DNA from: Variovorax sp. WS11
GTDB lineage: Bacteria > Pseudomonadota > Gammaproteobacteria > Burkholderiales > Burkholderiaceae_C
DNA length: 64,000 bases
NCBI RefSeq assembly: GCF_010499245.1
Contig: NZ_JAAGOW010000005.1
Span: 682,001 to 746,000, forward strand
Reading direction: 5' to 3'
Below the pieces are notes generated by a model. That model had not been told where the DNA came from. It did not search any database and saw only the letters and a list, made by a program, of their open reading frames with translations. Position numbers and translations under genes: made by a program. Every line of letters starts with the position of its first letter. Positions within the stretch are counted from its first letter, which is position 1. Shown in pieces: positions 53,272-62,370 of the stretch.

Positions 53272-53967
53272 TCAGTCGTCCACCCAGCGCACCGCCTCTT
53301 CAAGCGGTGCGCGCGTGGTGCGAAAGCGGTTGGCCGGGTGGCCGGTGTCTTCGTAGCCGAAGGAGATGCCGCACACCACGCGCCGGTCATCGCCCAGCCC
53401 GAAGTGCGACCGGATCAGCCCGGAATGCGAGGCCAGCGCCGCCTGCGCGATGCAGGCCACGCCGAGGCTGCGCGCCGCGAGCATGAAGTTCGCCACGTAG
53501 GCGCCGCAGTCGATCGCGCCGTAGACGCCCAGTGCCTCGGCGGTGCTGACGACGGCCACGTGGGGCGCGCCGAAGAAGCGGAAGTTCTCCAGCGTCTGGC
53601 GCGCCGAGCCCTCACGGTCGCCGCGCGCCACGCCGACGCTTTCGTACAGCGCATAGCCGCATTCGCGGCGGCGCTGCAGGTAGGCGCCCTGGTACTCGCG
53701 CGGCCAGGGGAAGTCGGGCGCCGCAGGCTCGCGCGCGTGGGCGAACATGGTCTGGCGGAAGCGCTCGGTGCCGGCGCCACGGGTGATCGCCAGCTGCCAC
53801 GGCTGCGCGTTGCACCACGAGGCCGTGCGCTGCGCGAGCGCGAGGATGCGTTCGATGGTGGCCTGCGGCACGGGTTGCGGCAGGAAGCCACGGCAGCTGT
53901 AGCGCTCGGCGAGCAGGCGCTCTAGCGCGTCGGCATCGGGGAAGGAGGAGGGCGTGGTCGTGTTCAT
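53272..53967 (-). CDS. Nitroreductase family protein, 231 aa
   Basis: FMN-dependent nitroreductase fold: RYSCRGFLPQPVPQATIERILALAQRTASWCNAQPW with the FMN phosphate loop (residues about 17-52), and ACIAQAALASHSGLIRSHFGLGDDRRVVCGISFGYED. Reduces nitro groups, quinones or enones, or works as an enoate reductase. ATG at 53965-53967. Between the Bug and acyl-CoA dehydrogenase genes of a catabolic operon, so the actual substrate may be an acyl intermediate. Confidence 0.87.
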   Translation of the reverse strand: MNTTTPSSFPDADALERLLAERYSCRGFLPQPVPQATIERILALAQRTASWCNAQPWQLAITRGAGTERFRQTMFAHAREPAAPDFPWPREYQGAYLQRRRECGYALYESVGVARGDREGSARQTLENFRFFGAPHVAVVSTAEALGVYGAIDCGAYVANFMLAARSLGVACIAQAALASHSGLIRSHFGLGDDRRVVCGISFGYEDTGHPANRFRTTRAPLEEAVRWVDD

Positions 53968-54001
53968 GAGGCAGAGGGTGCCACGGCGCCGACGTGCGCT
54001 G

Positions 54002-55006
54002 TCATTTGCCTTCGATCTTTGCGTCGCGGATCACCGCGGTCCAGATGCCGTACTCGTCCGCGATGCGGCGCGCGAACTCCGCAGGCGTGCTGCCGGTGGC
54101 GGCGGCGCCGGCGATCTCGAATTTCTGCTGCACCTCGGGCAGCGCGAGCGCCTTCACCACCGCGTCGTTGAGCTTCGCGATCACCGGGGCCGGCGTGCCC
54201 TTGGGCGCGACCAGCCCGAACCACACCTCGGCCTCGAAGCCGGGCAGGGTCTCGGCAATGGGCGCGGCGCCGGGCGCGAGCGGCGAAGCCTTCTTCGAGG
54301 CCACGCCCAGCATGCGCACCTTGCCCTCTTTGATGAAGGCATTCATCTGCGAGGACGTGGTGCTCAGCAGTACCTTCGACTCGCCGGTGAGGATGGCCTG
54401 CGTGGTCGGCGCCTGGCCCTTGTAGGGCACGTGCACCATCTGGATGCCGGCCTGCTGGCTGAAGAGCTCGGTGGCGAGGTGGCCGAAAGAGGCCGGCCCG
54501 GCGGTCGCGTACTCCAGCTTGCCGGGATTGGCCTTCGCATGGGCGATGAGCTCGCGCACGTTGGTCGCCGGCACCACCGGGTTCGTCGTCAGGATCATCG
54601 GCTGAAGCGACACCAGCGAGACCGGGGCGAAGTCCTTGAGCGCGTCGTAGTTGGCCTCCTTCGAGATCTGCGGCGAGATCACCAGCCCGTTGTTCGGGAA
54701 CAGCAGCGTGTAGCCGTCGCCCGGTGCGTTGGCCACGAACTTCGCGCCCAGCACGGCCGCCGCGCCGGGCTTGTTCTCCACGATCACCGGCTGGCCCAGG
54801 AAGCGCTGCATCGGCTCCTGCAGCGTGCGCGCCAGCACGTCGGTGGTGCCGCCGGGCGGGTAGGGGACCACGATCGTGATCGGCCTGCTCGGAAAGCCCG
54901 CGGCCTGCGCGTGCGCGAACTCCGGCAAGGCGCAGGCGCACAGCGCGCAGAGGCCGAGCAGGGTTGCCAGAAGGCTGCGGCGCGGCGCATCGATTCCTGG
55001 GGTCAT
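54002..55006 (-). CDS. Bug family periplasmic solute receptor, 334 aa
   Basis: Signal peptide with an RRS stretch and hydrophobic core, cleavage near AHA-Q (about residue 34). Bug ligand loops: FPSRPITIVVPYPPGGTTDVLAR, VENKPGAAAVLGAKFVANAPGDGYTLLFPNN and HVPYKGQAPTTQAILTGE. AAGGAGA precedes the ATG. Second orphan Bug gene of the window, without transport subunits. Fits uptake or sensing of the carboxylate that the CaiB and acyl-CoA dehydrogenase neighbours process. Confidence 0.94.
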   Translation of the reverse strand: MTPGIDAPRRSLLATLLGLCALCACALPEFAHAQAAGFPSRPITIVVPYPPGGTTDVLARTLQEPMQRFLGQPVIVENKPGAAAVLGAKFVANAPGDGYTLLFPNNGLVISPQISKEANYDALKDFAPVSLVSLQPMILTTNPVVPATNVRELIAHAKANPGKLEYATAGPASFGHLATELFSQQAGIQMVHVPYKGQAPTTQAILTGESKVLLSTTSSQMNAFIKEGKVRMLGVASKKASPLAPGAAPIAETLPGFEAEVWFGLVAPKGTPAPVIAKLNDAVVKALALPEVQQKFEIAGAAATGSTPAEFARRIADEYGIWTAVIRDAKIEGK

Positions 55007-55044
55007 CGCTTGTCTCCTTGGTTTGGAATTCGTGGCGCCGGCGC

Positions 55045-56238
55045 TCAGGCCTTCACGTGCAGCGCGCCCTGCTCGCGCAGTGCGGCGATGCGCGGCTCGC
55101 TCCAGTTCAGCCAGTCGGCGAGGAGCGCGGGCCCGTCTTCCCCCAGGCCGGCGACCCGGTTGCGCGCATGCGCGGCGGTGTGCGCGAACCGGAAGGCGGG
55201 GTTGGGCACCTGGAAGGCGCCGGCGCCGTCGTCGATGGTCTGCAGCGCCCCGCGCTCCACCAGCGGCGGCAGTTGCATCGCCTCGCGCACGGTGTAGTAG
55301 CGCGAGCAGGGCACGCCGGCCGCGTGCATGGCGGCCTCGCAGTCGGCCGCGGTCTGCGGCGCGGCCCAGTCGTCCAGCAGCTGCATGAGCTCGGACCAGT
55401 GGTGCTCGCGCTCGGTGCCGGTGGAAAAGCGCGGGTCGCCGATCCACTCCGGATGGCCGACGCCGCGCGCCAGCGCCTCGAAGTTGTTCTGGCTCACCGG
55501 CGCGATGATCACGAAGCCATCGCTCGCGCGCGTGGGCTTGTACAGCGGCCGGCGCCGCTCGGCCGGGAACTGCGCCTCCTGGCATTCGTAGACCAGCATG
55601 CCCAGCATGGCATCCATCAGCGAGAGGTCGACCTGGTCGCCCTGGCCGGTGCGTGCCGCGCGAAACAGCGCCGCCTGGATCGCCCCGAAGGCCAGCGAGC
55701 CGCCGAGCACGTCGGCCACGAAGATACCGTTCTTGAGCGGCCGCTCGATGTCGCCTTCCTGGTAGTCCAGGTTGGCCATGTCGTAGCCGCTGGCGGCCTG
55801 CAGCACGGGGGCGTAGGCGCTGCGGCCGGCCCAGGCGCCCTCCTGGCCGAAGCCGGAGATCGAGCAATACACCAGCTTCGGGTTCAGGGCCGAGAGCGAC
55901 GCGTAGTCCAGGCCGAGCCGCTTCATCACGCCGGGGCGGTAGTTCTCCACCACCACGTCGCAGCGCACGACCAGCTCGCGGATGGCTGCGATCGCCTCGG
56001 GCTTCTTCAGGTCCAGCGCGATGCTCTTCTTGCCGGCGTTGAGCTGTGCGAAGTAGGTGCTGCGGCCCTGGCGGCGCGGCGGGCGCATGCGGATGTGGTC
56101 GCCCTCGGGCGGCTCGACCTTGACCACCTCGGCGCCGAGGTCGGCCATCAGCCGGGTGGCGTAGGGGCCCGACATCATGGCGGTGAAGTCGAGCACGCGC
56201 ACGCCGTCGAGGATGCCGGGGCGGGTATCGGCCGTCAT
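55045..56238 (-). CDS. CaiB/BaiF CoA-transferase family protein, 397 aa
   Basis: Family III CoA-transferase: [33 protein letters not shown] (about residues 10-42), [70 protein letters not shown]. Very similar to the frame-broken CaiB at 61.2-62.4 kb, so the two are likely paralogues. ATG at 56236-56238 follows the CoA-transferase stop by ten bases. Confidence 0.92.
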   Translation of the reverse strand: MTADTRPGILDGVRVLDFTAMMSGPYATRLMADLGAEVVKVEPPEGDHIRMRPPRRQGRSTYFAQLNAGKKSIALDLKKPEAIAAIRELVVRCDVVVENYRPGVMKRLGLDYASLSALNPKLVYCSISGFGQEGAWAGRSAYAPVLQAASGYDMANLDYQEGDIERPLKNGIFVADVLGGSLAFGAIQAALFRAARTGQGDQVDLSLMDAMLGMLVYECQEAQFPAERRRPLYKPTRASDGFVIIAPVSQNNFEALARGVGHPEWIGDPRFSTGTEREHHWSELMQLLDDWAAPQTAADCEAAMHAAGVPCSRYYTVREAMQLPPLVERGALQTIDDGAGAFQVPNPAFRFAHTAAHARNRVAGLGEDGPALLADWLNWSEPRIAALREQGALHVKA

Positions 56239-56248
56239 CGGTGCTGCC

Positions 56249-57151
56249 TCACTCGGCGAGGTTGGTTTCGGACACGGCGAGGCCCGCGAGGCGCGAGGCG
56301 CCCAGCGTGTCGAGGTAGGCCGCGTGGTCGGCCGGGCCGCGCACGTGCCGATCGAGGTAGGCGGCGAAGCTCTCGTCCCTGGCACTGGCCTTCACGTAGT
56401 CCTTCAGGTGCCGCTCGTCGGTGCGGTAGAGCGTGGGCGATGCCGTGGGATGCGCGCCGTAGGGCGCTTCCACCACCGCGTCCACCATCGCGCTCGGCAG
56501 CTTGGTCAGGTGGTTGTGCCGGCGGATGGTCTCGCTGGAGACGATGCGGTCCACCGAGACGATCACGCGCCGGCTGGCCTGCGCCAGCATGGCGTCGAAG
56601 AAGGGCGAGGCCAGGTACTGCACGTTGCCGTGCTCGTCGGCCTGCTGCGCGTGCAGCAGGCACACGTCGGGCTTGATCGCGGCGACGGCGAGCATCCTGC
56701 GCTCGCCTTCCTTGTGCGGCAGCGGCCAGTAATGTTCCGGCGCATGCTTCGGCAAGTCAGTGCCGAGGTCGGGCACCGGCATCCAGGGCAGGTCGCAGAT
56801 GCCGGCGCGCAGGCCGCCGGCGATGGCGGGGCCGTCGAGGTCCACCACCTTGAGCGTGCCGGCCTCCGCCTGCTTGCGGAAATGCGGCGCCAAGCCGAAC
56901 TGCTCGAAGCTGATGAACACGCAGGCCGTCTGGCGCGCGCAGCCGGCGCCGATGAGCATGTCCGGCGCGATGGAGCCCGGCGCCGGGATCAGCGACAGCT
57001 CGCGCGCGCCCTTGCGGATGAGTGCCCGCACCAGGGCCATCGGCTGGGCGTTGAAGATCCAGCCGCCGAGGCCGACGGTCGCACCGTCGGGAATGGTCGC
57101 CACGGCCTCGGCCGCGGACATCAGTTTGCTTGTGGAGCGCATGGTGGTCAT
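56249..57151 (-). CDS. CoA-transferase alpha subunit, IpdA/GctA-like, 300 aa
   Basis: Family I CoA-transferase fold alpha subunit: LMSAAEAVATIPDGATVGLGGW (residues about 9-30), FEQFGLAPHFRKQAEAGTLKVVD (about 101-123), and KPDVCLLHAQQADEHGNVQYLASPFFD. The FE residue before the QFGL stretch corresponds in position to the Glu that acts in the IpdA ring-opening hydrolase. ATG at 57149-57151 overlaps the beta-subunit stop by four bases (ATGA). May be a CoA-transferase or a retro-Claisen C-C hydrolase. Confidence 0.85.
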   Translation of the reverse strand: MTTMRSTSKLMSAAEAVATIPDGATVGLGGWIFNAQPMALVRALIRKGARELSLIPAPGSIAPDMLIGAGCARQTACVFISFEQFGLAPHFRKQAEAGTLKVVDLDGPAIAGGLRAGICDLPWMPVPDLGTDLPKHAPEHYWPLPHKEGERRMLAVAAIKPDVCLLHAQQADEHGNVQYLASPFFDAMLAQASRRVIVSVDRIVSSETIRRHNHLTKLPSAMVDAVVEAPYGAHPTASPTLYRTDERHLKDYVKASARDESFAAYLDRHVRGPADHAAYLDTLGASRLAGLAVSETNLAE

Positions 57152-57942
57152 GGGAACTTGCGGCGCAGCGTGGCGCGGGTGTCGACGCGGGTGCGCAGGA
57201 GGTGCAGCTCCTCGGCCGTCGGCATCGGGGTGACGGGCGGCTCGCCCTCGACCAGCAGCTCGAAGCCGGTGGCCGCGTGGACCTGGTCCAGCGTCACGCC
57301 CGGATGCACCGAGCGCACGCGCATCGCCTTGGACACCGGCTCGAAGTCGAACACGCCCAGCGGCGAGACGACCAGCTTCGGACCGCCCGGCGGCAGCCCG
57401 GCGCGCTCGCGCGAATCGCCGCCCTCCATGTGGCCGGGTCCGCAGAGGAAGTCCACCCGCGGCACGAAGGCGCTCTTGTCGTGGCGCGTGAGCGCGACGT
57501 AGAAGCGCTTCGCCAGCCCGCACAGCGCGCTGATGCCCACCGTGCCGGGCCCGCGCACCTTGGGCCGGGCGGGGTCGCCGACCGCCACCGTGTTGATGTT
57601 GCCGAAGCGATCGACCTGCAGCGCCGAGAGGATCGCGAAGTCGAAAAAGTGGATCTTCCAGTCGATGAAATCGATCATGTTCGGAAGGTCCATCCACGCC
57701 TCCGAGCTCTCGATGTTCTCGAAGTCGGCGGTGGAAAGCAGGTGGTCGCGCACGGGGTTCACCATGCCGCCGGGCCCGGAGATCCACCACAGGCGCGGCG
57801 CCTGCATGTGGCGCGCGAGGTTGCAGGCCGCGAGCTGGATGTCGGAGTTGGTGCCGATGATCACCTTCTCGCCATCCGCCATGTCGCGCGCGAGCAGGAC
57901 GGCGAGCAACTCGCCGGTCGAGGGGCTTTCGCCTGGTTGCAT
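57148..57942 (-). CDS. CoA-transferase beta subunit, IpdB/GctB-like, 264 aa
   Basis: Beta subunit with DRFGNINTVAVGD, LGVFDFEPVSKAMRVRSVHPGVTLDQVHAATGFEL and LPTAEELHLLR-like endings, all typical of IpdB. The place where true family I CoA-transferases have the catalytic Glu reads ISGPGGMVNP, so a thioester-forming Glu is not apparent. A start at 57966 would be TTG; ATG at 57940-57942 is preferred. A TGGTCCAACCA operator lies 17 bases upstream. First gene of the minus-strand operon down to 52109. Confidence 0.83.
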   Translation of the reverse strand: MQPGESPSTGELLAVLLARDMADGEKVIIGTNSDIQLAACNLARHMQAPRLWWISGPGGMVNPVRDHLLSTADFENIESSEAWMDLPNMIDFIDWKIHFFDFAILSALQVDRFGNINTVAVGDPARPKVRGPGTVGISALCGLAKRFYVALTRHDKSAFVPRVDFLCGPGHMEGGDSRERAGLPPGGPKLVVSPLGVFDFEPVSKAMRVRSVHPGVTLDQVHAATGFELLVEGEPPVTPMPTAEELHLLRTRVDTRATLRRKFP

Positions 57943-57958
57943 TGCGTCTTTCTTTAAA

Positions 57959-57969
57959 TGGTCCAACCA
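57959..57969. promoter_or_regulatory. GntR-type operator TGGTCCAACCA
   Basis: TGGT-N3-ACCA with extra A/T flank (ATGGT-CCA-ACCAT), directly upstream of the IpdB-like gene. It is the same type as the three sites before the Rieske gene at 43.4 kb, and a GntR/FCD regulator gene lies just to the right. Confidence 0.65.
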
Positions 57970-58027
57970 TTGAGACGATAGTGGCGCAAGCGGGTGCTGT
58001 CAAGCGGGGTGGCCCGCGGCAGGCGCA

Positions 58028-58056
58028 ATAAAAAAAGCCGCCGGCGATGCGGCGGC
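58028..58056 (-). terminator. Rho-independent terminator of the GntR gene
   Basis: On the minus strand a GCCGCC ... GGCGGC stem (58056-58037) is followed by TTTTTTT (58036-58030). It lies 20 bases past the regulator's stop codon. Confidence 0.8.
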
Positions 58057-58075
58057 CCGGGAGGGAAGCGGCGCG

Positions 58076-58881
58076 TCAGCGCACGGCGGCGGCAGCGCTC
58101 CTGCGCTTCGGCTTGGGCGCCGCGGGCGCGGCACCGCGGTCCTCCACGCGCGACAGGTAGCCGCGCTGCAGGCGCCGCAGGCTGGCCTCCATCTCGGCCA
58201 CGGCCGCCTCGGCGTCGCGCGCCGCGAAGTGCTTCATGAAGCGCCGCCGCGAGGGCAGCACGAAGGCGTTGTCGACATTGCCGATCTTGCGCACGAACTC
58301 GCCCAGCACGTCGAGCAGGCCGTCCATCACCGTCACCATGATCGGATTGCCGGTGGCGCGCGCGAGCAGGCGGTGGAAGTCGAGGTTGCGGCGCGCGCGG
58401 GCCTCGAAATCGCCTTCCTCCAGCGCCTGCGCGGTCTGCTCGATGTTGGCGCTGAGGGCGGCGATGTCTTCGGGCGTGGCGCGCTTGCAGGCCTCGCGCA
58501 CCATCACGGATTCGAGCCAGATGCGCGCCTCGGTCAGCTGCTCGGGGTGGATCGAACCCATGTGGTACATGTCCATCAGCCCGGTGCTGATGGCCTCGCC
58601 GCTGCGCTCGCTGATGAAGGCGCCGCCGGTGGCGCCTTTCTGCAGCCGGATCAGGCCCGCGTGCTCCAGCGAGCGCAGCGCCTCGCGCAGGGTGTTGCGC
58701 GAAACGCCGAATTGCTCCGACAGCGCACGCTCCGAGGGCAGGCGGCTGCCGACCTTGAGCCGGCCCTCGGCCAGCTCGGTGCGGATCTGCTGGGCGATTT
58801 CCTCGAAGGCGCGGGCCGAGCGGATGGCCTTGAAGGAGGGGCGGCGGCGGGATGCGGGGCGGAGAGGGCGGCGGCGGGCAT
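58076..58881 (-). pseudogene. FadR-subfamily GntR regulator with N-terminal frame break
   Basis: The main frame encodes a winged helix (LKVGSRLPSERALSEQFG, FGVSRNTLREAL) and an FCD domain (MDMYHMGS to the C-terminus, with LDFHRLLARATGNPIM). It has no ATG, GTG or TTG before residue MDMYHMG (58576), which would delete the DNA-binding domain. The ATG at 58879-58881, with AAAGGGG before it, opens a different frame (MPAAALSAP). Adding one base in the G/C-rich run around 58838-58850 joins them: 806 bases become 807, 268 residues. Either a sequencing error or a real single-base loss. Divergent from a LysR gene; likely regulates the operon with the TGGT site at 57959. Confidence 0.75.
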
Positions 58882-59004
58882 GGTGGCCCCTTTCAAAGGC
58901 ATAAAAGTTGGACCTTTATACCAATGTTCGGCAATGCTGCGGCCCCATGGCATGGATCAAGACGCACTAGGCTTGCGAGATCTCCCACTGTGAATCCTCA
59001 GCCA

Positions 59005-59910
59005 ATGAACGACCGAATCCGCGAGCTCGATGTCTTCCTGCGCGTGACCGAGGAAACCAGCTTTTCGGCCGCGGCGCGCAGCCTGGACTGCGACCCGTCC
59101 ACCGTCAGCAAGCTGATCCAGCGCCTGGAGGATCGCCTGCAGGTGCGCCTGTTCCACCGCACCTCGCGCGTGCTCAAGCTCACGCGCGAGGGCCAGCAGT
59201 TCCTGGAGAGTGCGCACCGTGTCATGGATGCGCTGGAGGAGGCCGAGAACGGCCTGACGCAAAGCCGCGCGGTGGCCTCGGGCGTGCTGCGCATCAACAG
59301 CCCGCTGCTGATCGCGCAGCACCAGCTGTCGCCGCTGGTGCCGGAGTTTCTCGAGAAGCACCCCGGCATGCGGGTGGAGTTCATCCTCACCGGCACACCC
59401 ATCGACCTGTTCGAGAACCAGATCGACATCTCCTTCCAGAGCGGGAACATTCCCGATTCCTCCATGGTCGCGCGCCGCATCGCCACCACCCGCTGGACCT
59501 TGTGCGCGGCGCCCAGGTACCTGGCGAAGGCAGGCGTTCCCCGAACCGTCGAGGACCTGCGCGCCCACAACTGCCTGAACTTCCTGGCCGGGTCCTTTCG
59601 CAGCACCTGGCCGATGCAGGTGCGCGGCGATGCGGCGGCCATCGAGGTCAAGGGCAACATCGGCAGCAACTCGGCCGAACTGCTGCGCTCCTTCGCGGGC
59701 GAGGGCATGGGCATCGCGCGCCTGTCGGAGCTGCTGGTGGGCGCCGACCTCGCCTCCGGCCGGCTGGTGCGGGTGCTCGAGGCCTTCCAGCACGAGGCGG
59801 AGGAACCGCTCTTCGTGGTGTATCCGAGCAAGCGCAACCTGAGCCTTCGGGTGCGCGCCTTTCTCGACTTCCTCAACGACAAGTTCAAGGCCGGGTGGAC
59901 CGGTCTTTAG
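59005..59910 (+). CDS. LysR family transcription regulator, 301 aa
   Basis: HTH at residues about 1-60 (RELDVFLRVTEETSFSAAARSLDCDPSTVSKLIQRLEDRL) and an effector domain like that of CrgA/AaeR-type LysR proteins (LRINSPLLIAQHQLSPLVPEFL). The ATG at 59005 (MNDRIRELD) is chosen over the longer frame from 58852. Divergent from the GntR gene across about 120 bases and convergent with the acyl-CoA dehydrogenase cluster by 29 bases. Confidence 0.92.
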   Translation: MNDRIRELDVFLRVTEETSFSAAARSLDCDPSTVSKLIQRLEDRLQVRLFHRTSRVLKLTREGQQFLESAHRVMDALEEAENGLTQSRAVASGVLRINSPLLIAQHQLSPLVPEFLEKHPGMRVEFILTGTPIDLFENQIDISFQSGNIPDSSMVARRIATTRWTLCAAPRYLAKAGVPRTVEDLRAHNCLNFLAGSFRSTWPMQVRGDAAAIEVKGNIGSNSAELLRSFAGEGMGIARLSELLVGADLASGRLVRVLEAFQHEAEEPLFVVYPSKRNLSLRVRAFLDFLNDKFKAGWTGL

Positions 59911-59939
59911 GCTCATGACGCGATGGCCGACGATCGCCT

Positions 59940-61097
59940 TCAGTGCGCCCTGGCCGCATTGCGCAGCAGCTCGCGCGCGATCACCACCCGCTGGATCTGG
60001 TTGGTGCCCTCGAAGATCTGGTTGAGCTTGGCGTCGCGCATCATGCGCTCCACCGGATAGTCCTTGACGTAGCCGTAGCCGCCGAGGATCTGTACCGCGT
60101 CGGTCGTGACCTTCATCGCCATGTCGCTGGCAAAGCACTTGGCCATGCTCGCCAGCAGCGGCAGGCGGTCCCACTGTGCGCGGTCGCCGGCGCGGGTGCA
60201 TTCGTAGAGCAGGCAGCGCGCAGCCTCGATCTGCATCGCCATGTCGGCCAGCATGAACTGGATGCCCTGGAACTCGGCGATGGGACGCTTGAACTGCTTG
60301 CGGTCCCGAGCGTAGGCGAGGGCGACATCGAGGGCACCCTGGGCGAGGCCGACGGATGCCGCCGCGATCGCCGGGCGGTTGAGGTCGAGCGCGCGCATCG
60401 CGGCGCGAAAGCCCCTGCCTTCCTCGCCCAGCATGTTCTCGGCCGGCACGCGCACGTTGTCGAGGTACACCGGCACGTTCACCGCGCCGCGCAGGCCCAT
60501 CTTGCGTTCCTTCTTGCCGAAGCTCACGCCGGGCATGTTCTTCACGTCGACGATGAAGGGGCTGATGTTGTCGACGCCGCCGGCCTCGCTGGTCTTGGCG
60601 AAGACGAGGATGTGGTCGGCCACGCTGCCGAAGGAGCACCACTGCTTCTGGCCGTTGACGACGTAGTGGTCGCCGTCGCGCACGGCGCGGGTGCGGATTG
60701 CGCTCACGTCGGAGCCGGCGCCGGGCTCGGACAGCGCGATCGCGGTCAGGGTGCGGCCCTCGGCGACCAGGGGCAGCCACTTCTGCTTCTGCGCCTCGGT
60801 GCCGAAGTGGATCAGCGGCAGCACGAACATGGTGGTCTCGCCGGCCAGCAGGCCGCAGGCCTCCGAGTGGCGCGAGATCTCCTCGCGCGCCATGCAGACC
60901 ATCGTGAGGTTGGCGCCCGGGCCGCCATAGGCCTCGGGCACCCACAGCTGCAGCAGGCCCATGTCGCCGTAGATCGGGATCAGCTCGGCGGGGAAGCGGT
61001 CGTTCTCGTCGATCTCGGCGGCGATCGGCGCAACATGCTTTTCGGCCATCTTGCGCACACTGTCGCGGAAGGCCAGCTCTTCGGGGGTGAAGTCCAT
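59940..61097 (-). CDS. Acyl-CoA dehydrogenase, 385 aa
   Basis: [84 protein letters not shown] and the catalytic Glu in [19 protein letters not shown] are all intact. [13 protein letters not shown] begins at ATG 61095-61097 with a purine-rich site (GAGGAAAC) before it. It resembles the second acyl-CoA dehydrogenase at 62371-63543 closely and lies downstream of a CaiB gene whose frame runs on into this one through a single-base insertion. Confidence 0.93.
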   Translation of the reverse strand: MDFTPEELAFRDSVRKMAEKHVAPIAAEIDENDRFPAELIPIYGDMGLLQLWVPEAYGGPGANLTMVCMAREEISRHSEACGLLAGETTMFVLPLIHFGTEAQKQKWLPLVAEGRTLTAIALSEPGAGSDVSAIRTRAVRDGDHYVVNGQKQWCSFGSVADHILVFAKTSEAGGVDNISPFIVDVKNMPGVSFGKKERKMGLRGAVNVPVYLDNVRVPAENMLGEEGRGFRAAMRALDLNRPAIAAASVGLAQGALDVALAYARDRKQFKRPIAEFQGIQFMLADMAMQIEAARCLLYECTRAGDRAQWDRLPLLASMAKCFASDMAMKVTTDAVQILGGYGYVKDYPVERMMRDAKLNQIFEGTNQIQRVVIARELLRNAARAH

Positions 61098-61162
61098 GGG
61101 TGGTGTTTCCTCGGGCCGAGGCCCGTTGGTTGCGTCGAGCGCGAATGCCGCACCCGGAAGTC

Positions 61163-62354
61163 TCAGCCGCCGAGCACGCCGGCCTTTCGCAGCCGATCGA
61201 TCTCGGGCGCCGCCAGTCTCAACAGCTCCCGCAGCACGGCCGGCCCGTCCTCGCCGAGCGCGGGAATGTGCGCACGCGGCGCCGCGTTGCCGTCGCGCAG
61301 CCTGAAGGGGGGGCGCGGCGACCTTGAAGCGGCCGGCGCCGTCGTCCACCTCGCACAGGGTCCCGCGCGCCTGCACCACCGGCAGTGCCATCGTCTCCTC
61401 GATGCCCAGGTAGCGCGAGCAGGGCACCTGGTGCGCCTCCAGGATGCGCTCGCACTCCTCGGCACTGTGCTGCCCGGCCCAGCCTGCCAGCTCGGCGAGG
61501 AACGCATCCCAGTGCACCTGGCGCCCGCGCCCGGTGGCGAAGCGCGGGTCCTCCAGCCACTCGGGATGGCCCGTGGCTTTGCACAGCGCGATGAAGTTCT
61601 CCTGTGTGGTCGGCGCCACCACCAAGTGGCCGTCGCGCGCCGGCGTGGGCTTGTAGACGAAGTGCAGCGGTTGCTCGGGGAACTGCGCCTCCTGCAGCTC
61701 GCAGACCAGCAGGCTGATCATCGACTCCAGCAGCGACAGGTCGACGTGGTCGCCGCGCCCGGTGCGCGCGCGCTGCACCAGCGCGGCCTGGATGCCGCCG
61801 AAGGCCAGCGCGCCGCCGAGCACGTCGGCCACGAAGATGCCGGTGTTGGGCGGACGGCTCGCATCGTCCTGGTAGCCGCGCAGCGCGCTGTCGAAGCCCG
61901 ACATCGCGTGCAGCGTGGGCGCGTAGGCGCCCTTGCCGTCGTTCGTGGCGCCCTGGCCGAAGCCGGAGATCGAGCAGTACACCAGCCGCGGATTGATCGC
62001 GCTGAGGGTCTCGTAGTCCAGCCCGAGGCGCTTCATCACGCCGGGGCGGAAGTTCTCGACCACGACGTCGGCCTGCTCGACCATGCCGCGCACCACGCCG
62101 ATCGCCTCGGGCTTCTTGAGGTCCAGCACGATGCTGCGCTTGCCGCAGTTGAGCGAGGCGTAGTAGCTGCTGCGCCCCTCGCGCAGCGGCGGGCGGCTGC
62201 GCGTCAGGTCGCCGGCCTTGGACTCGATCTTGATCACGTCGGCGCCCAGATCGGCCATCAGACGCGTGCAGTAGGGGCCCGACATCACGAAGCTGAAGTC
62301 GAGCACGCGGATGCCCGTGAGGGCACCCGGCGTTCCGGGCGGGACGGCGGCCAT
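61163..62354 (-). pseudogene. CaiB/BaiF CoA-transferase with frameshift in a C7 run
   Basis: Residues 1 to about 348 follow the family well ([80 protein letters not shown]). At a run of seven C (G7 on the plus strand, 61307-61313) the frame changes: [11 protein letters not shown] replaces the expected [10 protein letters not shown], and the true C-terminus ([34 protein letters not shown]) lies in the next frame and ends at 61163. With six C the gene is 1191 bases, 396 residues. The seven-C frame has no stop and runs through the 65-base gap into the acyl-CoA dehydrogenase, giving an artificial 804-residue fusion. Confidence 0.85.
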
Positions 62355-62370
62355 GGCGTCGCCTTCCCGC

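Noticed and set aside
58908-58924. A third GntR operator (TTGG-N9-CCAA) before the 58076 regulator
   Set aside because: Spacing and half-sites do not match TGGT-N3-ACCA; too weak to call.
59940-62354. An 804-residue CaiB-acyl-CoA dehydrogenase fusion protein
   Set aside because: The join passes through a C7 run and a non-conserved Arg/Ala-rich stretch; the normal CaiB C-terminus is in the next frame and the dehydrogenase has its own start and ribosome site.
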